Below are positions 23,383 to 35,023 of a stretch of DNA of 64,000 nucleotides, piece by piece. Position numbers and translations under genes: made by a program. Each line of letters opens with the position of its first letter. The first letter of the stretch is position 1. Origin of the DNA: Rhynchosporium graminicola (Eukaryota; Ascomycota; Leotiomycetes; Helotiales; Ploettnerulaceae); contig FJUW01000013.1 of assembly GCA_900074885.1 (NCBI GenBank), positions 787,580 to 851,579 of the forward strand. Reading direction: 5' to 3'. Below the pieces are notes generated by a model, which had not been told where the DNA came from, ran no database searches, and saw only the letters and a list, made by a program, of their open reading frames with translations.

Positions 23383-24484
23383 TTACTTTCTGAAAGCTCT
23401 AGCCTCGCGTCTCCACCAGCCCTTGAAGTCCTGAGTAGCAACCGGGATCCCGATGTCCTTCAGAGCCTTAGTAGACAGATGACAATCATAAGGTCTCTGC
23501 ACACTGGCATTCGGATCATTGCCCTCAGTATTCGCAACCATACCATCAAGCGGCAAACCCATAATCTCAGCAAACACCTCGCAGATCTCGTATTTAGTCA
23601 TCTTGTCCTTGGAAGAGAATTGTAGGATTCTGGGAAGTGTAGTCTTGTCGTTCGTAGAGAGGTACTTGGTGGCTACATCTAGAAGGAAGTGTTAGCTAGG
23701 GCATACTCCCAGGAAAGGAAGAGAACGGACCTTGTAGAACTCTCCCAACGTCTTCTGTGTTCGTAGGATATCTGATAGCCCAATGATCCATTTTGACATT
23801 CGCTCCCTTTTCCTGAGCCTTCCATACGACATCCATAAGGACATTGACTGCGCTTTCAGCTGGTTTACCTGCCTCTCCATAGAGCACTGGTACTCTTAGC
23901 ACAACTCCCCATCCCTCTTTGCCTGCTTTCTCAAATTCAGCCAGAACAGCCTTCTCGCCTTCATATTTTGTCTGTCCGTATAGATTCGGTGGCTTCACTG
24001 TGCTTGTGGATTCGTATGGAGCGTCGCCTTCGGTGCCTGGGAAGACATAATCGGTTGAGATGTAGATAAGGAGGATAGAGCTCGCGGCGCAGAGTCGGGC
24101 TAGGGAGCCAGAGGCTTCGACATTGAGGGCGCGTGTGCCTTCGGGGTCATTGTCACATTTATCTGGGAATCGGTTGGCAGCACCTGGGTTGTTAGGTAGA
24201 ACTTGCAGAATCCATTGGTAGACTCACAATGGACTACTACTTGAGGTCTTCAACTCCTGCTGGTTAGAAATGGATTTGAATGTGGTGTAGAGGGGTACAA
24301 ACTTGACCTGCTCGAGGGTCGTCGCGACATCTGCCTCGGATCCTAGATCGAGCTTCAGAATCGTAGGTGGGCTTGCGCGTGTGAATCCTGTTCCCTTTGC
24401 TTCCCAGCCAGATCGTTCGAAGCCTTTGAGAACTTGTCTACCTAACAGTCCTGTTGCGCCAGTTATGAGCGCTGATTTAGACAT
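23383..24484 (-). CDS. RmlD/MAT2B-like NAD(P)-binding reductase
   Basis: Four exons, 24484..24303, 24247..24228, 24183..23731 and 23678..23383, give 316 aa. Exon 2 is only 20 nt. It was placed because the only stop-free phase-keeping join (gtttgt donor, gaag acceptor) restores the VKPQVVVHCAANRFPD strand. Extended short-chain dehydrogenase fold: GATGLLGRQV Rossmann loop at about 8-17, STDYVF strand, and catalytic YxxxK as YGQTK. The best family match is RmlD-substrate-binding / methionine adenosyltransferase regulatory subunit beta. In fungi, homologues are annotated either as dTDP-4-dehydrorhamnose reductase-like or as MAT2B; which applies here is open. Cytosolic, no signal. Confidence 0.88.
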
Positions 24485-24844
24485 GGTTATACGTGTGATG
24501 AACAACTGACGATGATTTAAGGCCTGGGAGCTCACCGTGCTTCGTATGGGATGTTGAACTACAAGTATGACATAGCTTCACGCGTGATGGTTTCAAAGGA
24601 GGCGCGTCGGTCACCTATTATTGGATAGCAGCGTTTTCAATGTACATGTCAAATCAGAGATGTCTGCCAGTCTACCTCCATGCTGTCGCGATCGTCTTGA
24701 AAGTCCTAATGAGTCGATCACCTCATCTCTCACCCCCGAGTCCTCCTCACCATACGCACCCGGTTGTCCTCCTTCTCGTCTAGCAGAGTCACTGTTTGCA
24801 ATTGTTATTAGAGGTGTGTCCTGGAGAGAGATTTGGTTCCATTA

Positions 24845-25169
24845 ATTCCCTATCCAGCCGAAGCCAAACAAGAGTGGTCATGGTGATAGTGTTCAGCCCT
24901 GGATTGGAGGTCAGTATATGCTCCAGGAGCTCAATACCACATTTACCTACTCAGACTTCCTCCTGGGATCCTGTTTTAAACGTTCCACCATGATTGTGCG
25001 CACTCGTTTCTTCTTCGCAGCCATCCATCGAGGGACAGTTCGCAATGAAAAAGATATCTCTTTGGAGAGGTTTGTGTACAAAAATTCCCTATCCAGCCGA
25101 AGCCAAACAGGAGTGGTCATGGTTATAGTTTTCAACTCTGGATTGAAGGTCAGTAGTGCTCCAAAAGCT
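24845..25169. repeat. Direct repeat pair, 87 bp, 239-bp offset
   Basis: 24845-24931 and 25084-25169 are about 85-90% identical over their whole length. All three minus frames stay largely open through both copies, so they may derive from a duplicated exon. Confidence 0.85.
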
Positions 25170-25999
25170 GAAGGGATGGATGGCACGAACAGCAAAAATG
25201 TAATCTTTTTGTTGGTTAGCAATTATGTTTGATCGTCGGGATTGATGTAGACAAACCTCGGACGAATCCTCACTGATATACATAAAACCTTTCCAGTAGT
25301 TAGCATACGTGGTGTGGATAGTTTGGGGTGTTGTAACGTACCCATGCACTAAGATGGGAAAGGAATGAGGATGGTGTGCGGCGGCTGAGAATAAATATTC
25401 AAAAAGGGTGATGGCGCTAAGCCCGAATGGTGCTAGTGGATTAATCTTGTTTGCACTTGAAGCAAACTCTCACGTGGTAGCTTCTCGAGCTGGAGCTCCG
25501 TTACGGAGAAGTCTGTTCGACTTAGGGGCGTGCATTTATTATCACGGTAGTGGAAGCGAGTTTAATCGAGGAAACAAAATAAACCAGAGTAGCCGCAGAA
25601 ACAATCAATACTACCTTACTCGTGTCCATGCAGCTTACTCACACATTTTCTAGGTAATCAAATCTTTTAACTGATTCACATTCCTCGATATTATCGAATT
25701 GATTCCACTTGTGACTCTAAGCGTAGGATGAGATGTCCGTCAAATTCTTGTAATCAGTTTACAAGTCCACAATTTCTCACTATTTATTACAAGTGCCTGT
25801 CATACTTCTGCTCGCTTTGGCACTCATACATCGCTTGGAACTGAAATGATGTACCATCGAATGGGATACCCTATTACTGCGTTTAAATTATTGCTGTAAA
25901 AGCCGGTCAAAAAATGTAACATTGGATACGTTATAGGCACCTGTTAGTCTATATCAATGCTTGACAAACTGGGTTGAACACGAATGGCAGCGACACATA

Positions 26000-26329
26000 G
26001 GCTACGGCAAGGGCTCTGGGATTTTTCGAAAAGTCCACCCATAGGTGCCCCATGGGCCCTATAGGTAGGATTTATAAGAAGAGTAAAACCCATAGGTGGG
26101 GTAATAAACATACTAGAGAGGGAAACCCATTGGTATTTCATAGGTACCCGTAGGTTTTCTAGTCTCCATAATTCGCATATCTTTCATATATTTTCATAAT
26201 AATAAGAAATAACTAGAGATATCTGTATTATTATAAAAGATATACAAGTTATAAAGACCAGAAAACCCATGGGGCATATGGGTAGGTCTTATTTTAGGCT
26301 TACAACCCATGGCGCCCCATGCCGCAGCC
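26000..26329. mobile_element. MITE-like foldback element with TA target duplication
   Basis: The ends read GGCTACGGCA on the left and, reversed, GGCTGCGGCA on the right, each flanked directly by TA (25998-25999 and 26330-26331). Inverted homology continues inward through a GCCCCATGGG block and further to GGTTTTCTRGTCTYYATAA near the centre, so most of the 330 bp can fold back. No ORF inside. The TA duplication and size fit a non-autonomous Tc1/mariner-type element. Confidence 0.75.
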
Positions 26330-28150
26330 TAGTGACACTTGAAAACAACACGGCCAAGATCCAAGAGAGAGTCCCCTTTCCTCCTTCTGCACTCTTCCTC
26401 CCACCCTCCTTGCTGTCTATATTCGCAGAGTTTTTTCTAATACTATAGAGGAGTATTTGCCCATCTCCCAATTACACTTTCTCTGCTCCACTAACCTTGC
26501 CTTGAGTGCCATGTCCGTCATCTGCGCGAGCTAAACCTACTTCTTTACATCAATGTCAAGATTATCTGATAGATATCGGTGCCATGATCAGCGTTCGCGG
26601 TTTCAATGAGCTAAATCCCCTCGGGAGTAGTGTTAGCACGATTTGAAGCCGTCATACACCAAAAGAATGTTAAGATATGCTAAAGGTGCGAGATCGAGGT
26701 AGCCAGACCAGAAGAAAGGAGATAACAGGGATAATACCGAGCTTTTTGGCATCAATAGACTCTTCAATAAGACCTGATACAGGTGTATGTGCCAATCTCG
26801 AATCCATGGGGTATCGATTCAGCCGTACGAACCATCAGCGAGAAAATGAAACTTGTACTCTGGATTGAGAGAGATCAGGCGACAGGAACGGAAGCTGTGT
26901 GTGACTTTGTGTCCCTCGGGACAAGTTTGAAAGCTTTACAGGGGTTCAAATCTTGACGTCGCAGCTACATAATACAACGCTCCTCAGGACAAGCTCATAA
27001 TTTCGGAGCTGTTTAGATCTCGGGGCTACTGCTCGACCTGAAGCCTAGACAGTTAAATAGGCTGAGAAATGGTAGAAAAGCTTGATTCAGGGTCTCGGAG
27101 CTCAAATGCTACTCGTTCTGGCATAAAGATGAAATATGGGCGGAGGTGCAGTAACACATGCTGCATCTAGGCCTTGATCTTGAAGGTTAGACCAACTTTT
27201 CGGGAGGGACACCAGAAAGATGGGCTGAGAGGAGGTAAGATATTACTTAAGTCATACTTGAAAGAAATCATCTTCTATTCGGGGTTCGGCCAAAGTCGCC
27301 TGACCATAATTCGTTCAAGGCCGAGCCAACTGTAGTTCGTCGAAGCAAGTTCCAATTGATTCGTCCTCTGAAAGGATGTAGGTGGTACAGAGTTTGTTTG
27401 ATTATATTCTCCGGGGGAAGGGAGGGTAGGTGCTTGGTCGACGTTTAATCTATTATAAAAGACTTAATCACGACTCCCCTGTACTTAGTTGGCGGGCTGC
27501 GATCCCTGTCTCGCTTAATTACTAACAGATAAACAAAACGCACTTCCCCCCTTGCATATTATGAAGTGCTTAAATTCTGTCAGATTTATTCAGACTGGTC
27601 TGATGAAGAAGCCGGGTTATATCTTTCTTGCAGGTATACTCCCTATTCGGTTTTCAAAACCATTACAATACAGTTACATGTAACCCTATGATTAGTTTCC
27701 CCCGGTTCCTATGCTCGAAAAAGGGCGTCAAGCAGACAGCAGCCGTGAATCTGTGCTTGATTTAAGCTGGTAATGATTCCAATCGCTCTTTGGGAAAATA
27801 AAGGGGGTTTGCAGGTTCTTTTGTCTCTGTGCTTTGCAATTACATTTAGATCCCTGCTATCTCACGATCCCCATGTGGCGGCTCAGGGGTGATTTACCAT
27901 CGTGTTATAAATCACTATCAGGATAAATCCACTTGGTGATGCGGCATGACTGCGCAACCATGAACATATGACAACTATGTGGTAACCTAGAGGCTGAATC
28001 CAGCTAGTTCACTTATCCCGCGCTCTCTTCAAGAGAGCATGAATTCTGGAGAACATAGATCACTACAGACTTTACAATCAGATATCTACGTGCCTCAAGA
28101 GTGACTGTAACCCATGTGATACCAACAGTCACCTCAGCCAACTAGTCTAG

Positions 28151-28757
28151 ATGAAGTCTTTTAAAGGACGTCATTACCGTCTTGTCCTCTTTACATGCGC
28201 CGTATTGGCATCTTATATTCTTCTGTATGAATATTTCATTCAGAAGACACAGCACTGAGGTTTCCTGCCGTTCGTAACACAGCCCATCGGCGGCGCGACA
28301 ATTTCACCTACCTGCGACCCAATGGACCCCCCAGCGAATAACACGCAAGTTGACAATGAACATCGTGTGTCTCAAGAACACAATATATGCAATGAGATCA
28401 AGTACTAATGATAGCCAGCCGTTACCCTTACTTCAAGCCCCTCCGCTACGAGTCTACGACAACACAGATTTCCGACATGTCACATGTCTCAAAGGAATTG
28501 ACACAAGTCATGATGCCGGAGCATATTCACCCACGGCAGACCAATGTGATACCGCTTTCGCCGGTATTTATGCTGAGATCAAGCGAGCAGTAGCATATCG
28601 AAAGGAAGTAGGCAAACTTACTATGAAAGATGTAGATATCACATGGAGGAAACAAGGACTTGTCAGAGCTCCTATTACAGATCAACAGGTGAAAATTTCC
28701 GTGCTCATGAACTATACATCGATAGACAGGCTAATATTACCGTACAGCTCTACGTAA
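28151..28757 (+). pseudogene. Broken N-terminal fragment of a CAP10/GT90-like gene
   Basis: An ATG at 28151 opens a 35-codon frame with a basic start and a hydrophobic anchor (residues about 10-28), then hits a TGA at 28256. The same frame stays open afterwards until a cluster of stops near 28407. From about 28440 the +1-shifted frame reads a QCDTAFAGIYAEIKRAV-type helix and a WRKQGLVRA strand, reminiscent of the N-terminal region of fungal CAP10-type glycosyltransferases. It ends at 28757 with no catalytic WRG domain downstream. The similarity is from pattern memory and needs a search. Read as a decayed, truncated gene rather than an expressed one. Confidence 0.45.
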
Positions 28758-31700
28758 TTCACAGCCTGTAATTATGATGAATCATGTTAGATAACTCCTC
28801 GCTCTTAATATAAAGCTTAAGATTAATCATCATTCTAGATAATTCTAGAAGCTTGGTCGGCCCTTTTGATCCTACTGTTTTTCATTCTTGATTCGTTCAC
28901 GTAGCTTCTAGTCGACTTGTGAGATGATTTGTTTTGGCTTATCTATTTGTAGATTGTAAATCTATGTTGGAAATTCAAAGATTGACAAGTTTTAGGAGGT
29001 GGTAAAACAACGAATCATACGTGTGTAAGCTTTATTCGGATAATTTCCAAGGTTCCGGTGCGGGCCGATGCGAATTTGAGGGGTGCCATGGGGCGTTTAG
29101 CTAGATCTTGATTAGGACGTATCCTCCGGTGCTACGAGTCACTTCTTATGACTTGTATGCGTAAGTTTTTTCAGCGTTGAATTAGGTTTTTACAGAGGAT
29201 TGCATTCACCTGCTAACCGCTCAGTGGTATTGCGTCCCTGTAACTGCAGGGACAATCTTGCAAACTTCCAGCATACCAAATCGGGTAGGCCGCTTCGTCG
29301 ACATTAATGTAACCTTCCTCTTTCTCAAGTGTCAGAACCAAAAAGCTGAGCCAAATAGGAGATGACCCGCATGGTAGGGTAAAGAAATTCATTAGCTGTA
29401 GCGTGGGATGAAATGAAAGGCAACGGGGCGAGGAGGAAGAAAGCTTGCACAAACCAATCCGGCTCTTCGATTGTCTTGCATGTCCAACCGGAAAGCGTAG
29501 CGCCATGCTACGATTTTTGCACCCTAGTGTCCGGTAGCTTTTATCGCAAGAAGCAATCTCACGTGAGGCTGACTTATATAATTGGTTGCTATTCGCCATA
29601 TTCGCTTTGAATTGGCGCGACTCGTTGGTCTTCCAGTTTCAGCTTCGGTCGATATCCCGCAATTCTCTTGCTTGCCTTTTCTTCATCAGTATCGTACGGG
29701 ATTTCGAATCCATCTAAAGTCAGTCAGGTATTTCGTCCCATCTTTCGGTCATCATAACAGCGTCACCAGGCTCAGTACGCTCCCATTGGCATGATACTAA
29801 ACTTCTGACTCTTTTTGTGCCTCACTCTTTACAAAGAAATTGACGTTAAGATGTAAGCCTTACATGGGCAAAGCATGATAGGAGTTTGGCACCTGTAGCT
29901 CAGTTTTAGCCGAGCTATACCTGTGTCTCGAGCTCGCTTCCAGTCCTGGTTGAATGCAGTCACTCATTAAATAGAGACGGCACAAATGCATTTAGCCACT
30001 GGAAGGCAACCTGCTTCCGCTGTTATAATAGTCGATGAAAACTGCAAGGGCGAATTATCTTGTCCTCATATTTTTGATGTGGGTGTCGCAGCCTCCCTCA
30101 AAGATACAAAACTTCCGAGACGCTATCGGTTGGGGAGAGGATTTAATATGGTGAATGTCACCGACCCAAAAGAACTTGATTTGGTACTCCATGGCTTGAT
30201 AGTACTTACTATCATATATCAGTAGAGCTCTCATGGCACCTAATTCGATCTTAATCGAATGAATGCTACTGGGAGGAGCGATCATGGTATCGTTGTAGGC
30301 AGAAGCCTCAACAACTTAATATCTACAGCAGGACGAAAAATTATGCCAAGGCTAGTCGAAGTGACTTTTCTGGATCGAGGTTCGAAATTTTTTGATAAGA
30401 AAGGATGGACATTTGTAGCTCGGCTAATTTTCCATCAGGTCTGAGAAGTGGATTTCTGTCTACAGTCAACCTGCAGTTTCATTGCCAATATCAAGATACT
30501 AAGGCACTAAGCTCGTAAGTCACCAAAGCTGGAGGTGTATGTCTGATTATTTGGCTTACAGTACTCGGTGAAGATAATGCCTGTGGGCATGAACGCGCGC
30601 AAAAGAATTCGTTAGCTTCTGTTTTTCGTCCACCAGTACTGGACATCTTGTAACGTGGGGTTGACACTGTAAATTTTAAAATCATCAAGATATTTAGGGT
30701 TAGATACGTCGCGTCTTACATCGATGTCTGTCCTTATATACACCAAGATTCTCGTAGGCCATTGAATGCACTAAGCCATTATCTTTTGGACTCATTCCCA
30801 ATATTTGAAACTCCCAGACTTCGTGGGATGTTTGGCATATTCGTAGATCATCTTGAACTCGCATCGAGTCTCTTTCATGCGAGTTTTTCATGCGATTCTT
30901 AAGGAAAAAAGTACCGCTTGCGCGGGCAGGAGTTAAAATGGTGCTCGAGTTTGTACGAAAGGGAGAGAGCGGCGAGCCGGTTGGGAGCAAATGGTTATTG
31001 TACCCGCGGCACAGATCATACTTCTTACATGGAGGCTCTAGAGGCCCGGAATACCCTCCTTCCCCTTTAGGAGTTCTTTCGGGGTTGAATTTAACCCTAC
31101 CTCAATGTTCTTATTATGAGCTGGTCAATATTGAGCTTTTATTAATATATTTTCAGTTACATCTAGCAGATAAAACATAGTAGAGACGCACGTAAGCCGT
31201 TGAAGAGTCTACGAAAGAATTCCGAGAGAACGTCTTAGCAATATGAGCCTAGGTAGCTCTGTATTGCATATTTCGCCTCGCTCGTAGCTTCCCGATCTTC
31301 CTTCTGTTGATGCCCAGCACGTTGAGGCTGCAGCGTAGTGGTTTGAGCTTGGTCGACTCCTGGCTGAGATCTAGCCCGATCTTGTATCAAGTCTGAGTAG
31401 TATCGGCTACATCACATACTTGTTGAAAATAGACTCGCTGGACTGTGTCAATATACTGGACTTTCATTATCGATGGACATAGTGCAATAGCCGAAGCGAA
31501 AGCGCTGTTGAAGTTCACATCTATTTCTGCTGTTGCCAGTCACACCATCCACCAGTGTGTTTAAGGCAGAACAGACTGCTGGTCAGACCATTTTAATTTG
31601 ATATAAATAGTCTGCATGCGAGATGGATATTGTGACTTTCTTACCATCATTTGCTCGCTCAGAAATAGTCCGTTTCTATCCGTGTCAGGTGAAGAGAGGA

Positions 31701-33109
31701 GAGTGATGCTTATTCTCTCGTCATTTCAATTGAACCAGGTCATGTATAATATTTCTGCGACTCTGAATCGTTTAAGTCGGGTTATATGATGCTTCACTGA
31801 CTTTAGAGAATACTCTGAATAACGTCGTCTTACACAAATTCGTAACTTTAGACTATCCGCTTCGTATTCTCGCGATAATTTCCTAGTAAATTCATAGAGA
31901 ATTTCGGTGACTTTGAGTCGTTCACTAAGTAAATGTTGTGGTATGTTTGGGAGTTTAAAAGCTACTTGAATGGATTTCCAATGATTATCAGATAACGCTA
32001 AATCGTTCAACCAGCTAAATCAGTCAAGCTTCGCTGGAGATAAATTTGGGTCGCCTTGAACGCTTAACTCCAGCTGAAAGGAAACTATACCATCAGAGAT
32101 CCATCGTAGCTCTTTGTCTGTCAAGGCTCAAGACTGGGGATAGAGAAGTTAGCAGCAATGGTTAATGGACGATTCGAGGCCGACCAGTCCGACGTTACGA
32201 AATACGATCCAAAGCCATCAAATGAAAACGGCACTTGACTAAATTCCGGTATGATAAGGTCTTGAAATTACTCAATTTCTATAAGATATTTGATAAGCTT
32301 CCACATCAGGCTTATCAGGTGTCACGAAATGTCGACAAGACATACAGTGAAATCGGAACAAGACTCACTGGTTCTGAGCACTAATATCCTGTAATATTCC
32401 CACGATTGACGATTGGATATAGTTTATTTCGTAAGAGCAACCTGATATTTCGTCTACTTATACGACTTTAGGTCATGGCTTTAGTAAAATCTGATTATTT
32501 TCCCCAATTTGAATACTAACTAGGCAGGTAGACACAGGTCATTTTGCAAAGTATCAGTAATGTTATAAAATGTTGACTTTAGAGTCTTATCTAGAGTCAT
32601 ATCCTGTAGAGTTCTCGGGACTTTGAAACTAAAATACAGGACATATCGCGAAGTGATACTCCAGACTCACCTAATTGTTTGATGACTTCGTGAAGGTAAA
32701 ATGTAAACAAAGTTCTCGCTTCGCTGGAGAGGAAATTGACGCTTACCCAGTCTCCGGTCGATCCAAGTCAGGGTCAAGAAGGAAACTACCTCAAACAGCA
32801 ACATCGGCTAACAATATGGGAAAATTAATTCCTTTCACGAGAGCTCCATCAGAGTCTTGTCAAAAGCTCACGATTCCAAATCATTGTTTTAGCATGCCAG
32901 GAACCATCCCAACTTAAAAGATGAGTAGCAGTATCAAATCTCACAGCGTCCTCGGACAGTGTCTCACACGAACCAATCATCAGCTATATAGCAGCTACAC
33001 TGGGTGCGCTTAGCGAGCCCGAAATCTCGGATTGGACATAGCCAAGTATCGCGTTCCGACATCGGCCTTCGTGGTCTGGAGTTAGTGACACTCACCCGCT
33101 TCCTCTTCG

Positions 33110-33255
33110 AGCATGACTTGCCTCTGCTCATGCGCCGACTTCGGTCTGCATATCCTCAAGACATGACTTGCCTCTGTTACTACAATCGCATGACTTGGCT
33201 CTGCGTGATATGAATATGATTCGCTCTGTTCTGTGCATGATTTGCCTCTGCACGA
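33110..33255. repeat. Degenerate GCATGACTTGCCTCTG repeat
   Basis: Five imperfect copies of a ~16-bp core (GCATGACTTGCCTCTG and variants) are spaced at irregular 25-50 bp intervals. Confidence 0.7.
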
Positions 33256-33862
33256 GGGTTTTTTTAACATTTTTTTCTTCCTTTCTTCCTTTTCAGGCAA
33301 ATCTCGAATTTCTCAAGCACTTTCCAGAAATACTGTTTTCGCCTTACTAAATAGAAAGGAAGGATAGAACCTCTAGGCTAAGGATTTAGAACGATTAATA
33401 GACGCGTCTGAGAAATATTTTTTAGAGGTATATAACTATATAGGTATGAAGCAAGATCTGAATGTATTTCCTGAACATTGCTATGACTCTATCGAAATGA
33501 ACCTGTCCGTACCCCTTCGTTTATATTGAGTTGATGTGTACCAGTAGAGACGGGCTATCGTTGCCAGGATGAGGTGGCAGATTTTGGCGAAGCTGATATC
33601 ATCTTGTTTAGATGTCCGAAGTCAATTTCATAATTTTGAACTTTCAAGAACAAGCCAATGTCGTGCAACATTTTCGTGACATTACTACGACGATCAAGTC
33701 ACCTTGTGGAAGTAGTTTCATGCCTTTGGCATCTTGAAATCGTGAAATCGCTAGACGAGTACGAGCCAACTTCAACACGACTTACGCCCCAGAACTCCTC
33801 GCTTCTTGCGGTAGTCTAGGAGAAGAGCTTGGAAATTGATTTTGTTACACAGCTAACTTCCT

Positions 33863-35023
33863 TTATAGCTTCCAGACCTTCCACGTTCTGATACTCATTT
33901 GTCCAAGAAGTCCTCCAAGCTGACCCTGACCTTCCTTACCAACCTCCCATTTCTTTGGTCCTGCTATATAATTAATAAACCCATCTGGACCAGAGATAAA
34001 TAGCAGCTTCGAGTCAATCCTCGTATGCCTGGCTCCAAACTTTACTTCTGTGCTTGCTTTCGTCAGACTCGATATTCTTTTCTGATCCAAGAAAGTCTTT
34101 TCCTCGTCTACGAGGTAGTCCACCTCCAATTGACCCGGGTACTTCTGTTGTAGTGTTTCCAGCTCTTGTACGATCCGTCCTGTCTTTCTCGCCTCCCAAG
34201 CATTGGGATTACGGACATCAGCACCACCTTCACATTCAGCCCTCTTCCTGCTCGCCCATACAATATGCATCTTAGGCTTCTCGCCCTCAGTCTGCCTCCG
34301 TTCAAACAAAGTATACGCCACCTGCAAAGCCGGTGCAATTCCTGTTCCTCCAGCCAGGAAAATGACATCCGTCACCGTTTCCGGGAGATCAAACTCCTCA
34401 TGCGGACCTCGCAAATGGATCTGCGACCCTGCAGTCAACGTATGCAAATATCCCGAGACCTCACCCTTATGTTCCTTCCTGATGAGCAGTCGCAAGTCGC
34501 CCTTTGGATCCCCTTTATTCGATGGTAAAGGCGTGTATGATCTCGCGATCTGCAGTTGTGGCTGCTTGATCTCTACGGACCAAGTTCCTTTCTCCCATGA
34601 TGACTGGTAGGGATCGGAGAGGATCTTCCGAGGTTGGTTGACGAAGGTCTGAGGACGGAGGGTGAGGATTATGCTGGTTGGTGAGACTTCTTCTCTTTTG
34701 ACTATTGTGAATGGTGTGAAGCGTGGCGGATCGAATATTTTGGTGCTTGGACCTGAATCTGAGCTTGCTATAAAGTATAGAGCTGTGGCCAAGCCGGAAA
34801 ATATAGCAAGTGCTGGTACAATTCGTTTCTTGCCCTTGAATCTCGTTTTTGGCTGTTCTGTTGCCACCAGTGCTTTTTGCTGTTCATATTGGAATCGAGT
34901 TGTAGAAAACTGCCGCTGGCATTGTAAAACAATTACATGCCGAGAAGCTAACCATGATCGGGGAGTTGATGCAGACTTGAAAACAGGTCGCAAGCAGATA
35001 TTCCGTAGTGGTGAACAATTCAT
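33863..35023 (-). CDS. CYC2: Mitochondrial FAD oxidoreductase, Cyc2-like
   Basis: Intronless, 386 aa. The N-terminus is Arg/Ser-rich without acids and looks like a mitochondrial presequence (about 1-45). A single membrane span lies at 67-87. From 100 on it is a ferredoxin-NADP/cytochrome-b5 reductase fold: the FAD-binding RSYTPL at 161-166 and the NAD(P)-binding GGTGIAPALQ at 225-234, with a GPDGFINYIAG C-terminal block. The order presequence, one TM, FAD-binding domain matches yeast Cyc2, an inner-membrane flavoprotein facing the intermembrane space that aids haem attachment to cytochrome c. A generic NADH-cytochrome b5 reductase is the alternative. Divergent from SER3, with 400 bp between the starts. 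Confidence 0.85.
   Translation of the reverse strand: MNCSPLRNICLRPVFKSASTPRSWLASRHVIVLQCQRQFSTTRFQYEQQKALVATEQPKTRFKGKKRIVPALAIFSGLATALYFIASSDSGPSTKIFDPPRFTPFTIVKREEVSPTSIILTLRPQTFVNQPRKILSDPYQSSWEKGTWSVEIKQPQLQIARSYTPLPSNKGDPKGDLRLLIRKEHKGEVSGYLHTLTAGSQIHLRGPHEEFDLPETVTDVIFLAGGTGIAPALQVAYTLFERRQTEGEKPKMHIVWASRKRAECEGGADVRNPNAWEARKTGRIVQELETLQQKYPGQLEVDYLVDEEKTFLDQKRISSLTKASTEVKFGARHTRIDSKLLFISGPDGFINYIAGPKKWEVGKEGQGQLGGLLGQMSIRTWKVWKL

Larger units (their letters stand above)
24485..33862. other. 9.4-kb gene-poor, repeat-bearing block
   Basis: No intact gene was recognised. ORFs are short, overlapping and without family motifs. Contents: a direct repeat pair (24845-25169), a TA-flanked inverted-repeat element (26000-26329), a broken CAP10-like N-terminal fragment (28151-28757) and degenerate short tandem repeats (33110-33255). 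Base composition is AT-richer than the flanks, and many stretches carry dense stop codons in all frames. This fits old, mutated transposon DNA, but I could not recognise a reverse transcriptase or transposase. Confidence 0.65.

Noticed and set aside
29213..29599. 128-codon minus ORF in the gene desert
   Set aside because: No motif, no start context, overlapped by plus-strand ORFs; length is within chance for this region.
29890..29960. tRNA-like stretch CCTGTAGCTCAG...
   Set aside because: The D-arm-like sequence has no pairing acceptor stem and no GGTTCRANTCC T-arm at the right distance.
31726..32010. 94-codon minus ORF with repeated RLK-AEILY-like phrases
   Set aside because: Arises from AT-rich quasi-repetitive DNA; no domain recognised.
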